From assembly GCF_007489285.1 (NCBI RefSeq), contig NZ_VLIY01000005.1:231682-295681 (forward strand): 64,000 nucleotides of DNA. Reading direction: 5' to 3'. The first letter of the stretch is position 1. Each line of letters opens with the position of its first letter. A program made the translations under genes and the position numbers. Positions 62,729 to 64,000 of this stretch are shown piece by piece. The DNA comes from Skermania sp. ID1734 (GTDB taxonomy: Bacteria > Actinomycetota > Actinomycetes > Mycobacteriales > Mycobacteriaceae). The notes below the pieces were generated by a model. That model made no database searches. It was not told where the DNA came from and saw only the letters and a list, made by a program, of their open reading frames with translations.

Positions 62729-63038
62729 GTTTGCGAACAACAGCAATTGCGGTACCTGCCGCGGAAATGGCCAGCAGTCCGGCGAGGGCAATTGGTAAAT
62801 CTGTGGAATCGGCGCGTTCGGGGCCGGTGCCACCGGTCGCCGATTGCACCGGGTACTCGCCCGGACTGAGCTGAGCAGGAATAGCTGGGGCTGGCGGCGA
62901 TATCGGGCCTACGGTGTTAGGCGCCGGGACCGGCGGATAGGGATCGGCTGAGGCTGTTCCTGTCAGAGAAGCCATCGCGCTTGCTGATATGGCCGCAACC
63001 ATTGCTGTGTGGCGGCATACGGTGGCTATATTTCCCAC
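62721..63038 (-). CDS. Secreted protein with sorting-signal-like tail, probable sortase substrate
   Basis: A 105-residue protein from GTG 63038, 6 bp after a GGAGG site. A signal peptide ends near TASA-DPYPP. A Pro-rich middle part follows, and the C-terminus is a hydrophobic helix (LPIALAGLLAISAAGTAIAV) followed by VRKRD. That hydrophobic-plus-basic end is the layout of a cell-wall sorting signal, but no LPxTG is present; the only Thr-Gly candidates are in QSATGGTGP. Coupling to a sortase gene supports the role. Confidence 0.7.
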   Translation of the reverse strand: MGNIATVCRHTAMVAAISASAMASLTGTASADPYPPVPAPNTVGPISPPAPAIPAQLSPGEYPVQSATGGTGPERADSTDLPIALAGLLAISAAGTAIAVVRKRD

Positions 63039-63107
63039 CGACAACCTCCCTTCGTCTGTGCAGCGCCCACAAATGGCCCCGCGAACCTGTTGGTGATCGT
63101 ATTCAGA

Positions 63108-63700
63108 TCACAGTCGACACAGCACGCTGGCGATGTTTTCGCGAAATTGTTCCTGTGAAAAGCCCTCGGCATGTTGGCGAATCAGTGCCGGGTCGAACCG
63201 GCCGGAGTCAAATGCCCGGATTGCGGCGGCAAACCGATCAACTATTTCGTTGTCTGTTCCGGGTGCGATCAGTTGTCCGCTGATGCCGGGAGCCACTGTG
63301 TCCAGTGCGCCACCGTCTGCCAGCGCGATAACCGGCGTACCGCAGGCCATGGCCTCGACCGGCACGATGCCGAAATCCTCGACCCCGGGCATCAGCAGCG
63401 CATTCGCCCTACGGTAGAGGTCGCGGAGTTCCGCATCGGACACCCGCCCGAGGAACGTAACGTTCGGCCCCGCAATAGCTTTGCAGTACCTACCGAACCG
63501 CCCGTTGCCCGCGACGATCAGTCGAACGCCGGCTTCATTTGCCGCGCGGATTGCCAGATCTGGTCGCTTGTAAGGGACGAGGCGCCCAGCGAGCAGGAAG
63601 AAATCTTCGCGCGGCGTGCTCGCGTCGGGTCGGTAGAAGTGCGTGTCCACTGGCGGGTGGACCACCAATGCTTCACGTTCCCAGTGATTTTGAATCCGCA
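63108..63700 (-). pseudogene. GT4 glycosyltransferase truncated by IS21-like insertion
   Basis: The C-terminal ~197 residues of a GT4 glycosyltransferase are present: [35 protein letters not shown] and the nucleotide-binding [19 protein letters not shown]. In the minus frame the coding sequence is readable up to about 63700 ([11 protein letters not shown]) and then meets the end of an insertion element, so the N-terminal half is missing here. It probably continues beyond the element outside the window. A GTG at 63668 could start a fragment but would not give an active enzyme. Confidence 0.85.
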
Positions 63701-63701
63701 G

Positions 63702-64000
63702 TGTCAGCGGTCACGTAATTCCCCAACTTGATGGGGGTTTCCGTCACGTAATTCCCCACCCGGCCGTCACGTAATTCCCCACCCTGGGGCGTGTCGGCCG
63801 GGGTTGGGCTGTTGCCGCAGGTTCGCTCCGAACCGGGCCTTCCGCCAGGTGGCCCGGGAAGGGGCCCGAGGTGGCAAGGAGAACGTGGACGATGATCGAT
63901 TTGATCGAGTTGTTCCGGCATTGGCATGCGGGCCGGTCGCAGGTACAGATTTCCGATGGTCTGGGGATCGACCGGAAAACGATCCGCAAGTACGTCGCGC
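63702..64000 (+). mobile_element. IS21-family element, left end (continues beyond window)
   Basis: The element appears to start at TGTCAGCGGTCACG (63702) and carries three copies of GTCACGTAATTCCCCA at 63710-63725, 63743-63758 and 63766-63781. Multiple short terminal repeats of this kind are typical IS21 transposase binding sites. The istA gene starts at 63892. The right end lies outside the window. Confidence 0.85.
63892..64000 (+). CDS. istA: IS21 transposase IstA, partial (N-terminus only)
   Basis: The first 36 codons read MIDLIELFRHWHAGRSQVQI then SDGLGIDRKTIRKYVA. This is the IstA helix-turn-helix that binds the IS ends. An AAGGAG site lies 10 bp upstream. The reading frame is open to the end of the window. 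The DDE catalytic region and istB would lie beyond. Confidence 0.9.
   Translation, partial: MIDLIELFRHWHAGRSQVQISDGLGIDRKTIRKYVA

Overview
The window is high-GC actinobacterial DNA with a mycolic-acid-type gene set: a DnaB helicase carrying an intein, an rpsF-ssb-rpsR-rplI cluster, an etfD-like Fe-S reductase, iniBAC, dnaK-grpE-dnaJ-hspR and a WS/DGAT acyltransferase. Gene content and order resemble two separate Mycobacterium tuberculosis segments (about Rv0051-Rv0058 and Rv0320-Rv0353) placed next to each other. Together with many accessory genes this best fits Nocardia or a close relative. That assignment is inference from protein recognition, since no database search was possible.

Layout. 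1-21 kb is mostly accessory: the start of a secreted chorismate mutase (cut by the left edge), a PucR-type regulator, an operon of a 31-residue peptide, ferredoxin-type reductase, Rieske oxygenase and WS/DGAT, a vapBC pair, an ECF42-type sigma factor with its DGPF/YCII partner, a RES/Xre toxin-antitoxin pair, small enzymes, a TetR gene with a leaderless promoter, an amidase, a thioesterase, a zinc alcohol dehydrogenase and a frameshifted HSL-type esterase. 21-30 kb is core: dnaB with a 425-residue intein, rplI, rpsR, ssb, rpsF, a GT87-like membrane protein, a NarL-type regulator, a YoaK-like membrane protein, tRNA-Gly, dcd and a YdcF-like protein.

30.8-53.6 kb is an envelope-linked region. 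It holds three Hsp70-like proteins that each have one membrane segment and a Pro- or Gly-rich tail, a YibE/F protein, a TIGR01777 epimerase, aspC, etfD with a long Lys-Ala-Pro repeat tail, two tandem secreted S1 peptidases, a LuxR-type regulator in the position of mycobacterial Rv0339c, and iniB-iniA-iniC. One membrane Hsp70-like gene lies 7 bp upstream of the LuxR gene and is divergent from iniB across a 302-bp region containing a 24-bp palindrome. I think this regulator plus membrane Hsp70 plus dynamin arrangement is the most interesting system here.

53.6-64 kb: a DUF559/Vsr-like gene bracketed by two copies of a ~50-bp palindromic repeat; the HspR-regulated dnaK operon with two HAIR operators; a second vapBC; and a surface-polysaccharide or wall-anchoring cluster (low-molecular-weight tyrosine phosphatase, DUF4012 protein, class F sortase, secreted protein with a sorting-signal-like tail, GT4 glycosyltransferase). 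An IS21-like element truncates the glycosyltransferase at the right edge of the window.
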